The position numbers and the translations under genes are program-made. 64,000 bases of DNA, from NCBI RefSeq assembly GCF_040110915.1, contig NZ_CP157793.1, positions 942,939 to 1,006,938 of the forward strand, read 5' to 3'. How positions within the stretch are numbered: position 1 is the stretch's first letter; every line of letters begins with the position of its first letter. The notes under the pieces are model-generated. The model was not told the DNA's origin, searched no databases, and saw only the letters and a list, made by a program, of their open reading frames with translations. Below, one piece after another: positions 37,009 through 47,453 of this stretch. This DNA comes from Stappia sp. GTDB lineage: Bacteria; Pseudomonadota; Alphaproteobacteria; Rhizobiales; Stappiaceae.

Positions 37009-38601
37009 ATGACATCCATCACCGCGCCCCTGGTGCGCGCGCTGGCGTGCGCGGCGTGCTCCGCCGTCGCGCTCGCGGCACCGGCCACCGCCGAGGATCT
37101 GACCATCGGCGTCGCCTCCGAGGCGACCTCCATCGATCCGCATTTCCACAATCTCGGGCCGAACAACCAGCTCAGCTTCATGATCTACGACCGGCTGGCC
37201 AATCCGGACGACCGGCAGAACTTCAAGCCGGGTCTCGCTGTGTCGTGGCAACCGGTGAACGACACGACCTGGGAGTTCAAGCTGCGCGAGGGCGTGACCT
37301 TCCATGACGGCTCGCCCTTCACCGCCGACGACGTGATCTGCACCTTCGAGCGGGCGCCCAACGTGCCGAACTCGCCCGCCGGTTTCGGCACCTACATCAA
37401 GGGCAAGACCTTCGAGAAGATCGACGACTTCACAGTGCACGTGAAGACCGAGGCGCCCTATCCGCTGATGGTCAACGATCTGGGCAACGTCGCCATCATC
37501 TCCGACGAGAAGGGCTGCTCGGGCACGACGCAGGACTTCAACGACGGTGTCGCCTCCGTCGGCACCGGGCCCTTCAAGTTCGTCGAATACGTGCCCGGTG
37601 ACCGCATCGTGCTCGCGGCCAACGCCGACTACTGGGGCGGGGCGCCGATCTGGGAGACGGTGACCCTCAAGCCGATCAAGGCGGGGCCCTCGCGCGTCGC
37701 GGCACTGCTTGCCGGTGACGTCGACTTGATTTCGGGCGTGCCGACCACCGACATCGCGACGCTCAAGGCGCGCGACGACGTGACCCTGTCGCAGGGCGTG
37801 TCGAACCGCGTGATCTATCTCCACATCGACCAGTTTCGCGAGAACTCGCCCTTCGTGAAGGCGAATGGCGGCGGCGACATCGAGAACCCCTTGATGGACC
37901 AGCGCGTGCGCAAGGCGATCTCCAAGGCGATCTCGCGCGAGCTGATCCGCGACCGGGTGATGGAAGGTCTGTCGATCCCGGCCGGCCAGCTCCTGCCCGA
38001 GGGCTTCTTCGGCGTGTCGGAGAACCTTCAGCCCGAGCCCTACGATCCCGAAGGCGCCAAGGCGCTGCTCGCCGCGGCCGGCGTGCCGGACGGCTTCGAG
38101 CTGACGATCCACGGCCCCAACGACCGCTATCTCAACGATGCCAAGATCGTGGAGGCGATCGCGCAGATGCTCAATCGGATCGGCATCAAGGCGCAGGTCG
38201 AGACGATGCCGCGGTCGGTCTACTTCTCGCGCGCCTCGAGCGGGGCGGACGGCCTGCCGGAGTTCTCGCTGATCCTCGTCGGCTGGGGGGCCGGCTCGGG
38301 CGAGGCGTCCTCGCCCTTGCGCGCGCTGATCGCCAGCTACGACAAGGACAAGGGCATGGGCACGGCCAATCGCGGCCGCTACTCCAACCCGGAGGTGGAC
38401 GCGGTGATCGAGGAGGCCTTGTCGGAGGTCGACGACGAGAAGCGCGCCGACCTGCTCGCCAGGGCGACCGAGATGGCGATCGAGGATCTCGCGATCATCC
38501 CGATCCACTATCAGGTCAACACCTGGGCCAGCAAGAAGGGCCTCAGCTACATCCCGCGCACGGACGAGTACACGCTCGCCCAGGGCGTGGTGAAGGACTG
38601 A
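37009..38601 (+). CDS. Family 5 (peptide-type) ABC substrate-binding protein
   Basis: The 530-residue DppA/OppA-type periplasmic protein has a Sec signal peptide (ALACAACSAVALAAPATA). It carries the family block TWEFKLREGVTFHDGSPFTADDV and an RVRKAISKAISRELI region. The ATG at 37009 has a GGGAGGGGAG ribosome-binding site. It is the first of a seven-gene operon with two permeases, two ATPases, N-formylglutamate amidohydrolase and SerA. The neighbours suggest N-acylated amino acids or small peptides as ligand; this is inferred. Confidence 0.92.
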   Translation: MTSITAPLVRALACAACSAVALAAPATAEDLTIGVASEATSIDPHFHNLGPNNQLSFMIYDRLANPDDRQNFKPGLAVSWQPVNDTTWEFKLREGVTFHDGSPFTADDVICTFERAPNVPNSPAGFGTYIKGKTFEKIDDFTVHVKTEAPYPLMVNDLGNVAIISDEKGCSGTTQDFNDGVASVGTGPFKFVEYVPGDRIVLAANADYWGGAPIWETVTLKPIKAGPSRVAALLAGDVDLISGVPTTDIATLKARDDVTLSQGVSNRVIYLHIDQFRENSPFVKANGGGDIENPLMDQRVRKAISKAISRELIRDRVMEGLSIPAGQLLPEGFFGVSENLQPEPYDPEGAKALLAAAGVPDGFELTIHGPNDRYLNDAKIVEAIAQMLNRIGIKAQVETMPRSVYFSRASSGADGLPEFSLILVGWGAGSGEASSPLRALIASYDKDKGMGTANRGRYSNPEVDAVIEEALSEVDDEKRADLLARATEMAIEDLAIIPIHYQVNTWASKKGLSYIPRTDEYTLAQGVVKD

Positions 38602-38727
38602 CCCTGACGACGCGACCACGGAGGGGGCGCCGCATGCGCGGCGGCCCCTCCGCCCTCCCGTGCCGGCCGCGTCCCGCGACATGGCGGCCGCGCGGGGCGC
38701 GTGTCCCGTCCCGGATCGGATCGCCTC

Positions 38728-39705
38728 ATGAGCGTCTTCATCCTGCGCCGAATGCTGCAGAGCGTCTTCGTGATGGTCGCCATGGCCGTCATCGTGTTCT
38801 TCGGCATCCATTTCGTCGGCGACCCCGTCTACATGTTCGTCTCGCCCGACATGGATCAGGCCGACATCGAACAGGTCACGCGCGCGCTGGGCCTCGACCG
38901 GCCGATCTGGGAACAGTTCTGGGCCTTCGTCACCAGCGCGCTGCAGGGCGACCTCGGACAATCCTTCGTCTTCGGCGAACCGGCGCTCGGGCTCATTCTG
39001 GAGCGCATGCCGGCGACGCTGGAGCTTGCCTTCGCCGCGCTTTTCCTCGCCGTCGTGCTGGGCCTTCCGCTCGGCCTCTACGCCGGGCTCTATCCCGACA
39101 GCGGCGTGTCGAAGACGATCATGGCCGGCTCGATCCTCGGCTTCTCGCTGCCCACCTTCTGGGTGGGCATCATGATGATCATGGTCTTCGCCGTGATCCT
39201 CGGCTGGCTGCCCTCCACAGGGCGCGGCGAGACGGTGGACGTGCTGGGCGTGGAGCTGTCCTTCTTCACGCTCGACGGGTTGAGCCATCTGGCGCTTCCG
39301 GCCCTCAATCTGGCACTGCTCAAGATCTCGCTGGTGATCCGCCTGACCCGGGCCGGCACGCGCGAGGCGATGCTGCAGGACTACATCAAGTTCGCCCGCG
39401 CCAAGGGGCTGTCGCGCTCGCGCATCGTCGGCGTGCACCTTTTGAAGAACATTCTCATCCCGGTTGTGACCGTGCTCGGCCTCGAGTTCGGCTCGCTGGT
39501 CGCCTTCTCGGTCGTCACGGAGACGATCTTCGCCTGGCCGGGCATGGGCAAGCTGCTGATCGAATCCATCCAGCAACTCGACCGTCCGGTCATCGTCGCC
39601 TACCTGATGATGATCGTCGTTGTCTTCGTGGTGATCAACTTGCTGGTGGACATCGTTTATTCGGTCCTCGATCCGCGCGTGCGGCTCGGCGATCGCGGAA
39701 ACTGA
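38728..39705 (+). CDS. Peptide-type ABC transporter permease (DppB-like)
   Basis: The 325-residue inner-membrane protein has six hydrophobic segments. Its DppB-family start is MSVFILRRMLQSVFVMVAM, and the cytoplasmic EAA loop runs ...FARAKGLSRSRIVGVHLLKN. The N-terminal TM plus the large periplasmic loop (DQADIEQVTRALGLDRPIWEQ) are usual. It lies 126 bases after the binding-protein gene and 8 bases before the second permease. The start is chosen at the ATG just before the first helix. Confidence 0.92.
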   Translation: MSVFILRRMLQSVFVMVAMAVIVFFGIHFVGDPVYMFVSPDMDQADIEQVTRALGLDRPIWEQFWAFVTSALQGDLGQSFVFGEPALGLILERMPATLELAFAALFLAVVLGLPLGLYAGLYPDSGVSKTIMAGSILGFSLPTFWVGIMMIMVFAVILGWLPSTGRGETVDVLGVELSFFTLDGLSHLALPALNLALLKISLVIRLTRAGTREAMLQDYIKFARAKGLSRSRIVGVHLLKNILIPVVTVLGLEFGSLVAFSVVTETIFAWPGMGKLLIESIQQLDRPVIVAYLMMIVVVFVVINLLVDIVYSVLDPRVRLGDRGN

Positions 39706-39713
39706 GCGCGCCG

Positions 39714-40679
39714 ATGACCTCCTCCGACATGCCTGAAACCGCCGCGGACGCCACCGCCGGCCCGTCCCGTCCGGAGCCGGCGGCGCCCGTCCCGGCGCCG
39801 GCCCGGGCCGACACGCCCTTCCGCCGCTTCCTGTCGGATTTCGCCGACAGTCCGCTGGCGGTGGGCGCGGCCGTGGTGCTTTTTCTCATCATCCTGATCG
39901 CGATCTTCGCGCCCTGGATTTCGCCGCAGGACCCTTACGATCTCGCCACCGTGTCGATCTTCGACGCGCGCATGCCGCCGGGCAGCGTCAGCATGGACGG
40001 CGTGCCCTTCCTGCTCGGCACGGACGGGGCCGGGCGCGACCTGCTCTCCGCGATCTTCTACGGACTTCGGATCTCGCTCTCCGTCGGCGTCATGTCGGGG
40101 CTGATCGCCATCGTCGTGGGCATGTCGGTCGGGCTCGCCGCGGCCTATGCGGGCGGGCGCACGGAATCGGTCATCATGCGCATCGTCGATCTGCAACTGT
40201 CGCTGCCGGCGGTGCTGATCGCGCTGATCCTGCTGGCGATCCTCGGCAAGGGCGTCGACAAGATCATCATCGCGCTGGTGGTGGCGCAATGGGCCTATTA
40301 CGCGCGCACGGTCCGCGCCTCGGCCCTGGTCGAGCGCCGGCGCGAATATGTGGAGGCCGCCGCCTGTCTCGGGCTCGGCCATGCGCGCATCGTCTTCCGC
40401 CACATCCTGCCGAACTGCATCGCCCCGCTGATCGTCGTCGGCACGGTGCAGACGGCGCATGCCATCGCGCTGGAGGCGACGCTGTCCTTCCTGGGCGTCG
40501 GCCTGCCGCCCACCGAGCCCTCGCTCGGACTGCTGATCTCCAACGGGTTCGAATACATGCTGTCGGGCAAATACTGGATCGCCGTCTTCCCCGGCCTGGC
40601 GCTCCTCATCACCATCGTGTCGATCAACATCGTCGGCGACCAGCTGCGCGACGTGTTGAACCCGCGCCTGCAGAAGTGA
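39714..40679 (+). CDS. Peptide-type ABC transporter permease (DppC-like)
   Basis: The 321-residue permease has a Pro/Ala-rich cytoplasmic N-terminus of about 40 residues. It then has the DppC-type first helix, the LLGTDGAGRDLLSAIFYG motif, and the EAA loop (EAAACLGLGHARIVFRHILPN). It pairs with the DppB-like subunit. Intergenic spaces of 8 and 7 bases to its neighbours show tight operon packing. Confidence 0.92.
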   Translation: MTSSDMPETAADATAGPSRPEPAAPVPAPARADTPFRRFLSDFADSPLAVGAAVVLFLIILIAIFAPWISPQDPYDLATVSIFDARMPPGSVSMDGVPFLLGTDGAGRDLLSAIFYGLRISLSVGVMSGLIAIVVGMSVGLAAAYAGGRTESVIMRIVDLQLSLPAVLIALILLAILGKGVDKIIIALVVAQWAYYARTVRASALVERRREYVEAAACLGLGHARIVFRHILPNCIAPLIVVGTVQTAHAIALEATLSFLGVGLPPTEPSLGLLISNGFEYMLSGKYWIAVFPGLALLITIVSINIVGDQLRDVLNPRLQK

Positions 40680-40686
40680 GGACGGC

Positions 40687-41684
40687 ATGAGCGACGAGAC
40701 GGTGCTTCAGGTGTCCGACCTCAAGACGCATTTCTTCACCAAGGCGGGCGTGGCCCGCGCCGTCGACGGCGTGTCCTTCTCGCTCAAGCGCGGCGAGGTG
40801 CTGGGCATCGTCGGCGAGAGCGGGTCGGGCAAGACGGTCACCGGCTTTTCGCTGATGGGGCTGGTCGATCCGCCGGGCCGGGTGGTCGACGGCACGATCC
40901 GGCTCGCCGGCGAGGATCTCGTCGGGGCGTCGGAGGACCAGTGGCGCAGGCTGCGCGGCAAGCGCATCGCCATGATCTTCCAGGACCCGATGATGACCCT
41001 CAATCCCGTGCTGCGCATCGACACGCAGATGATCGAGGCGATCCGCGCGCATGAGCAGATCTCGGAGACGGCGGCGCGCGAACGCGCCCGCGCGGCGCTT
41101 GCGCGCGTCGGCATTCCATCGCCCGACGAACGCCTTGCCGCCTATCCGCATCAGTTTTCCGGCGGCATGCGCCAGCGCGTGGCGATCGCCATCGCTTTGC
41201 TGAACGAGCCCGACGTGATCGTCGCGGACGAGCCGACCACCGCGCTCGACGTCACCATCCAGGCGCAGATCCTCTACGAGGTGCAGAAACTCTGCGCTGA
41301 CACGGGCCTTGCGATGATCTGGATCACCCACGACCTCGCCGTGGTCGGCGGGCTCGCCGACCGGGTCGCGGTGATGTACGCCGGCCGCATCGTGGAGGAA
41401 GGGCCGGTGGGCGAGGTGCTCGACGCGCCGCGTCACCCCTACACGCGCGGTCTCGTCGGCTCGGTTCCGAGCCACAACCGGCGCGGCACCCGGCTGACCC
41501 AGATCCCCGGCATGGCGCCCTCGCTGCTCGCCCTGCCGCCGGGCTGCAGTTTCGCGGCCCGCTGCCCGCGCGCCGACGCGGCCTGCGCCACCATGCCCGC
41601 GCTGGAGGCCGCGGGGCCGGGGCGCGCCGTGCGCTGCCATCACCCGCATGTCGAGGAAGCCCTTGAGGGCGCGGAGGGACGGTC

Positions 41685-41688
<4 letters not shown>
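40687..41688 (+). CDS. Peptide-type ABC transporter ATP-binding protein (DppD-like)
   Basis: The 333-residue ATPase has Walker A GESGSGKT, signature [15 protein letters not shown], Walker [13 protein letters not shown] and the H-loop [10 protein letters not shown] DppD/OppD C-terminal extension carries a cysteine cluster ([16 protein letters not shown]). Its stop codon overlaps the GTG start of the next gene. Confidence 0.93.
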
Positions 41689-42683
<995 letters not shown>

Positions 42684-42688
42684 GCCCC

Positions 42689-43564
42689 ATGCGCGCGGAT
42701 CATCGCCAAGGGGCGGCGGCGGACGCCCTGTTCGAGGTCCGCCGACCCTCGGGCGTCGCCGTGCCGCTGGTGCTCGACAGCCCGCATTCGGGCACCTGGT
42801 ATCCGGAGGATTTCGCACCCTGCCAGCCGCCGGAGCGCTATCGGCGGGCGGAGGACATGTATGTCGACGCGCTGTTTTCCGCCGCCCCCGATCTCGGCTG
42901 CCCGCTCTTCGCCGCGCGCTTCGCCCGCATCTATTGCGACGTGAACCGGGCGCCGGACGATCTCGCGCCCGATGCGCTCGCCGACCCGGACGGTCTGACG
43001 CTCGCCCCGAGCGCCAAGGCACGCCTCGGCAAGGGGGTGATCTGGACCGCGACCCCGCCCGACGGCGCGCCGCTTCTGGCCCGCAAGCTTGCCCGGGCAG
43101 AGTATGAAGCGCGGCTTGCGCGCTTCTGGCACCCCTATCACGCCGCGCTCGCCGATCTCCTGGCCGAGGCCCGGGCGCGAACCGGCGCCGCCTATCATCT
43201 CGACCTGCATTCCATGCAGCCGGTTGCCAATTCCATGCATGAGGATGCGACCGGATCGCGCCGCCCCGACATCGTGCTCTCCGACCGTGAGGGGACGAGC
43301 TGCGGCCCGGATTTCCTGGCCGCCGCCCATGCGGCCCTGTGCGATCTGGGGTTTGACATTGCGATCAACGATCCCTTCAAGGGCGCGGAGATCCTGCGCC
43401 GGCACGGCGATCCGCGCGGCGGGGTGCATTCGCTGCAGGTGGAGGTGAACCGCGCGCTCTACATGGATGTCGAAACCTATGAGAAGACGGCAGATTTCGA
43501 CGCGACGCGCGACCGGCTGACCCGTTTCGTGGCGCGGATGCGCGATTGGGTCGCGGCGCGCTGA
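42689..43564 (+). CDS. N-formylglutamate amidohydrolase family protein
   Basis: The 291-residue protein has the FGase-family landmarks PLVLDSPHSGTWYPEDF, the RIYCDVNRAPDD segment, HLDLHSMQP (zinc ligand region), and VNRALYMD near the C-terminus. Family members release formate from N-formyl-L-glutamate, the last step of one histidine degradation route, or act on related N-acyl amino acids. No other histidine-utilisation gene is present. It follows the last transporter ATPase by five bases, so it probably processes what the transporter brings in. Confidence 0.88.
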   Translation: MRADHRQGAAADALFEVRRPSGVAVPLVLDSPHSGTWYPEDFAPCQPPERYRRAEDMYVDALFSAAPDLGCPLFAARFARIYCDVNRAPDDLAPDALADPDGLTLAPSAKARLGKGVIWTATPPDGAPLLARKLARAEYEARLARFWHPYHAALADLLAEARARTGAAYHLDLHSMQPVANSMHEDATGSRRPDIVLSDREGTSCGPDFLAAAHAALCDLGFDIAINDPFKGAEILRRHGDPRGGVHSLQVEVNRALYMDVETYEKTADFDATRDRLTRFVARMRDWVAAR

Positions 43565-43673
43565 GCGGCCATGCGCGGGCGCGCAGTTGAATTTTTCCGC
43601 CAGACAGGGCACGAGAACGCGGTCTCCTCGCGCGCATGCGCGCCACCTCCCAAGACCGACGGATGACCTTCTC

Positions 43674-44918
43674 ATGATGACCGGCCTGTCGCGCCCCAAG
43701 AACCAGATCCGCTGGCTGCTGCTGGAAGGCATCAGCCCCACGGCGACCGCCGTGCTCGCCGACGCGGGCTACACCAACGTCCAGACACTGAAGACCGCGC
43801 TCGACAAGGATGCCCTCAAGGACGCGCTTCAGGGCGTGCATATCCTCGGCATCCGCTCGCGCACCCAGGTCGACGCGGAGATCCTGGAAGCCGCGCAGAC
43901 GCTGGTCGCGGTCGGCTGCTTCTCCGTCGGCACCAATCAGGTCGACCTGGTGGAGGCCAACCGGCGCGGCATCACCGTGTTCAACGCGCCGTTTTCCAAC
44001 ACCCGCAGCGTGGCCGAACTGACCGTCGCCGAGATCGTCATGCTGATGCGCGGCACCTTCCAGAAGTCCATGGCCGCGCATCGCGGCAAATGGCTGAAAA
44101 CGGCGGTCGGCAGCAACGAGGTGCGCGGCAAGACGCTCGGCATCGTCGGCTATGGCAACATCGGCTCGCAGCTTGCGGTGCTGGCCGAGGCGATGGGCAT
44201 GCGCGTCATCTATTTCGACCAGACCGACAAGCTGCGGCACGGCAACGTCGAGCCCGTCGCCTCGCTCGACCAGCTGATGCGCGAGGCGGACGTGGTGTCG
44301 CTGCACCTGCCGCAGACGCCGGAAACGCGCGGCATGATCGGGCGCGAGCAGATCGCCGCCATGAAAAAGGGCGCCTATCTGATCAACAACGCGCGCGGCA
44401 CGGTGCTGGACATCGACGCGCTCGCCGACGCGCTGGAAAGCGGTCATCTCGCGGGGGCTGCGGTCGATGTCTTCCCGAGCGAGCCCAAGTCGAACGACGA
44501 GGAGTTCGTCTCGCGGCTGCGCGGCCTCGACAACGTGATCCTGACACCGCATGTCGGCGGCTCGACGGAAGAGGCGCAGGAGCGGATCGGCGAGGAAGTC
44601 GCCAGGCGGCTGGTGGAATACTCCGACGTCGGCTCGACGATCGGCGCGGTGAACTTCCCCCAGGTGCAATTGCCCAAGGGCACGGAGAACACCCGCTTCA
44701 TCCAGGTGCAGCGCAACCTGCCCGGCGAACTCGGCAAGCTCAACGATCTCTTCGCCGCCTGGAAGATCAACATCGCCGCGCAGCATTACCAGACCGACGG
44801 CGAGATCGGCTATGTCGTGCTCGACGCCGACGGGCCGGTCGAGAACGCCGTCGATCTGCTGGAGGAAATCCGAGGTCTCTCCGGCACGATCCGCGCGCGG
44901 CTGCTCAACCGGGTGTAG
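43674..44918 (+). CDS. serA: D-3-phosphoglycerate dehydrogenase
   Basis: The 414-residue enzyme has the 410-residue E. coli type architecture: substrate domain, NAD-binding domain (TLGIVGYGNIGSQ), catalytic Arg in NNARGTVLD, the TPHVGGSTEEAQ His region, and a C-terminal ACT domain (YQTDGEIGYVVLD) that senses serine. It oxidises 3-phosphoglycerate, the first committed step of serine synthesis. The ATG at 43674 (or 43677) begins just before the domain. It is separated from the hydrolase gene by 109 bases, so it may have its own promoter rather than being part of the transporter operon. Confidence 0.93.
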   Translation: MMTGLSRPKNQIRWLLLEGISPTATAVLADAGYTNVQTLKTALDKDALKDALQGVHILGIRSRTQVDAEILEAAQTLVAVGCFSVGTNQVDLVEANRRGITVFNAPFSNTRSVAELTVAEIVMLMRGTFQKSMAAHRGKWLKTAVGSNEVRGKTLGIVGYGNIGSQLAVLAEAMGMRVIYFDQTDKLRHGNVEPVASLDQLMREADVVSLHLPQTPETRGMIGREQIAAMKKGAYLINNARGTVLDIDALADALESGHLAGAAVDVFPSEPKSNDEEFVSRLRGLDNVILTPHVGGSTEEAQERIGEEVARRLVEYSDVGSTIGAVNFPQVQLPKGTENTRFIQVQRNLPGELGKLNDLFAAWKINIAAQHYQTDGEIGYVVLDADGPVENAVDLLEEIRGLSGTIRARLLNRV

Positions 44919-45068
44919 GTCCGACCGCCAGATCGACTACAAGGCCGGCCACAAGGCCGCCTGACTGTCTTGATCCCAGGAAAAGCTGCGCCACCTTGTC
45001 AGTGAAGGCGGCCCGCCGGCTGCCACCCACAGGCGTCGGCGGTCGCCCGGAAACAAAGGGGCAGGACA

Positions 45069-45749
45069 ATGGACCTCAACGCGGATTTCGCCGAACCGGC
45101 GGTCGTGCATGCCGGGGATCTCGACTGGACGCCGTCGCCGATGCCCGGCGTCAGCCGGCGCATGCTCGACCGGATCGGCGACGAGCTGGCCCGCGCCACC
45201 TCCATCGTGCGCTACGATGCCGGCAGCGCCTTTTCCGCCCATACCCATGGCGGCGGTGAGGAATTCCTGGTGCTCGACGGCGTCTTCCAGGACGAGCACG
45301 GCGATTATCCCGCCGGCACCTATGTCCGCAATCCGCCGGGCTCGCGCCACACGCCGGCCTCGGCGCCGGGCTGCACCATCCTGGTCAAGCTGTGGCAGTT
45401 CGATCCCGAGGATCGCACTCATGTGATCGTCGACACGACGCAGGCGACACCGGTCCCGCATCGCGACCGGCCGGGCGTGTCGGTGATCCCGCTCTTCGCC
45501 GACGGCCGGGAGGACGTGCGCATCGAGATCTGGGAGCCCGGCGCGGAGGTCCGCCTCGCCCCCGACGGCGGGGCGGAGATCTTTGTCGTCGCCGGCGGAT
45601 TTTCGCATGCCGGCGAGAGCTTCGAGCCGGCCGGCTGGCTGCGCCTGCCGGTGGGTGCGCCGCTGGCCGCGACGGCCGGGCCGACGGGCGCGCGCCTCTT
45701 CGTCAAGACCGGCCATCTGCGCGACGTGCGGGCGCCGTCCGCCGACTAG
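45069..45749 (+). CDS. ChrR-type bicupin protein
   Basis: The 226-residue protein has two beta-barrel cupin modules. The first carries a metal-site pattern SAHTHGGGEEFLVLDGVFQDEHGDY and PPGSRH; the second (about 140-215) is degenerate, keeping AEIFVVAGGFSHAGE. It matches the ChrR cupin group. In ChrR this domain binds zinc and cooperates with an anti-sigma module, but here the anti-sigma part and any sigma factor gene are absent, so an enzyme or sensor role is equally possible. It is convergent with the YceI gene. Confidence 0.8.
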   Translation: MDLNADFAEPAVVHAGDLDWTPSPMPGVSRRMLDRIGDELARATSIVRYDAGSAFSAHTHGGGEEFLVLDGVFQDEHGDYPAGTYVRNPPGSRHTPASAPGCTILVKLWQFDPEDRTHVIVDTTQATPVPHRDRPGVSVIPLFADGREDVRIEIWEPGAEVRLAPDGGAEIFVVAGGFSHAGESFEPAGWLRLPVGAPLAATAGPTGARLFVKTGHLRDVRAPSAD

Positions 45750-45834
45750 ATCGCAAGCGGGCGGAGTTCCGGCCCCGCCGAAGAGGGCGCGGCCGGTGCC
45801 CGACCTGCGTGTGGGCGGGAGCTACTTACTGAGC

Positions 45835-46425
45835 CTACTGTCGGATCGCCTCGAGATCGATGCGGATTTCGACCTCGTCGCCGACGAGCCCGTTGTCGAC
45901 GGCATAGGTCATGCCGAAGTCGGAACGCGTCAGCGTCGTGCGGGCGCTGATGCCGATGACGTAGTTCTCGCCCCAGGGGTAGGCGCCGCTCTTGTTCCAG
46001 GTGACGTCCAGCGTGACCGGCCGGGTGACGCCGCGCAGGGTGAGATCGCCGGTGACCGTGCCGGTGCGCTCCGTCTTTTCTTCCGCCCCGGTCATCACGA
46101 AGGTGATCTCGGGATGGGCCTCGGCGTCGAGGAAGTCCTTGGAGCGCAAATGCCCGTCGCGCGCGTCGTCATTGGAAAAGACGCTCGCCGGATCGATGGT
46201 GACGCGCAGATCCGACAGGTCCCGCGTTTCCTCATCGAAGGTGAAGGAGCCCTCGCCGTCGAGGAACATGCCCCAGGTCGGCGCGTAGCCGATGTGATCG
46301 GCATTGAACACGATGGAGAAATGGCTCTTGTCGATGACGTAGTCGCGCGGTTCGGCGAGCGCCGGTGCGGCCGCGAGAAGACCGGCGACCACCGTGCTTG
46401 CAGCAAGCGGAAAAGCCTTGCGCAT
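45835..46425 (-). CDS. YceI-family periplasmic lipid-binding protein
   Basis: The 196-residue protein has a Sec signal peptide (MRKAFPLAASTVVAGLLAAAPALA) followed by the YceI lipocalin-like barrel: YVIDKSHFSIVFNADHIG, the FDEETRDL strand, and ARTTLTRSDFGMTYA. Family members bind long polyisoprenoid chains. The ATG at 46425 is preceded by a very strong AGGAGGG ribosome-binding site, so high expression is likely. It is 128 bases after the ROK kinase gene on the same strand, possibly a separate unit. Confidence 0.9.
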   Translation of the reverse strand: MRKAFPLAASTVVAGLLAAAPALAEPRDYVIDKSHFSIVFNADHIGYAPTWGMFLDGEGSFTFDEETRDLSDLRVTIDPASVFSNDDARDGHLRSKDFLDAEAHPEITFVMTGAEEKTERTGTVTGDLTLRGVTRPVTLDVTWNKSGAYPWGENYVIGISARTTLTRSDFGMTYAVDNGLVGDEVEIRIDLEAIRQ

Positions 46426-46553
46426 GAATTCCCTCCTGTTCGGGTTGCCCGTGCCTCGGTTCAACGGCCCCGATGCGTCTGCCCCGCCGTTCGATATAGG
46501 CGCGACGGTGGCCAAGGGGAGGGGGAGCGCCGCATGAGGGCCGGCGACGGCGG

Positions 46554-47453
46554 TCAGCCGCCCCAGAGCCAGGCGGCCCCGCGCACGCCGGAACTGTCGC
46601 CGTGGCGCGCCTTGCGGATCGGCACGGTATAGCGGTCGGAGAAGATGTAGGGCGCCATGGCGTCCGGCAGCCGGTCGTAGAGTTCGGCGACGTTGGACAA
46701 CCCGCCGCCCAGCACGAAGACATCCGGATCGAGCAGATTGGCGGCCATCGCCATGGCCCGCCCGAGGCGCGAGACGTAGCGCGCGAAACTCGCCCCGGCG
46801 GCCCGCTCGCCTTCGCGCATCCGCGCGACAATGTCCGCCCCCGTGAGTGCGGTGCCGGTGGTCGTCTCATAGTCCCATTGCAGGCCGGTCCCGGAGCACA
46901 GCCGGTCGATCGTGCCGCGATGGCCGGTCCAGCAGTCGGGGCCGGGAAACTCGTCCTCGCGCATCCAGGGCAGGGTGACATTGCCCCATTCGCCGGCGAT
47001 CCCGTTCGCCCCGCGCAGCGCCCGGCCGTCGATGGCGATGCCCGATCCGCAGCCCGTCCCGATGATGATCGCATGGACCAGATGCGCGCCGGCTCCGGCG
47101 CCGTCGGTCGCTTCCGAGACCGCGAGGCAATTGGCATCGTTCTGGATGCGCACGGGGCGGCCGAGCGCGGCCTCCAGATCCCGGTCGAGCGGCTTGCCGT
47201 TCATCCAGGTGGAATTGGCGTTCTTGACGAGGCCGGTCGCCGGCGACAGCGAGCCGGGAATGCCGAGGCCCACCGTGCCGCTTTCGCCGGTGACGGTCTC
47301 GGCCTCCGCCACAAGCTCGACGACGGCTCGAATGCAGGCGTCATAGTCGCCGCGCGGCGTCGGGCGGCGGGCGCGAAACCGCTCCGCGCCGGCCGCGTCC
47401 AACGCAATGATCTCCATCTTCGTGCCGCCCCAGTCGATCCCGAGCCGCATCAT
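46554..47453 (-). CDS. ROK-family sugar kinase with a degenerate zinc site
   Basis: The 299-residue kinase has the ATP-binding start LGIDWGGTKMEIIALD, the catalytic-Asp motif QNDANCLAVSEA, and the GTGCGSGIAI glycine loop. It resembles fructokinase and N-acetylhexosamine kinases. The zinc site usual for the family (GHNPLPW plus CxCxxxxCxE) is replaced: GEWGNVTLPW lacks the His, and CWTGHRGTID keeps only the first Cys. Its start overlaps the stop of the transporter ATPase gene by four bases, so it is co-transcribed with a peptide-type transporter and may phosphorylate an imported sugar or sugar-peptide breakdown product. Confidence 0.85.
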   Translation of the reverse strand: MMRLGIDWGGTKMEIIALDAAGAERFRARRPTPRGDYDACIRAVVELVAEAETVTGESGTVGLGIPGSLSPATGLVKNANSTWMNGKPLDRDLEAALGRPVRIQNDANCLAVSEATDGAGAGAHLVHAIIIGTGCGSGIAIDGRALRGANGIAGEWGNVTLPWMREDEFPGPDCWTGHRGTIDRLCSGTGLQWDYETTTGTALTGADIVARMREGERAAGASFARYVSRLGRAMAMAANLLDPDVFVLGGGLSNVAELYDRLPDAMAPYIFSDRYTVPIRKARHGDSSGVRGAAWLWGG

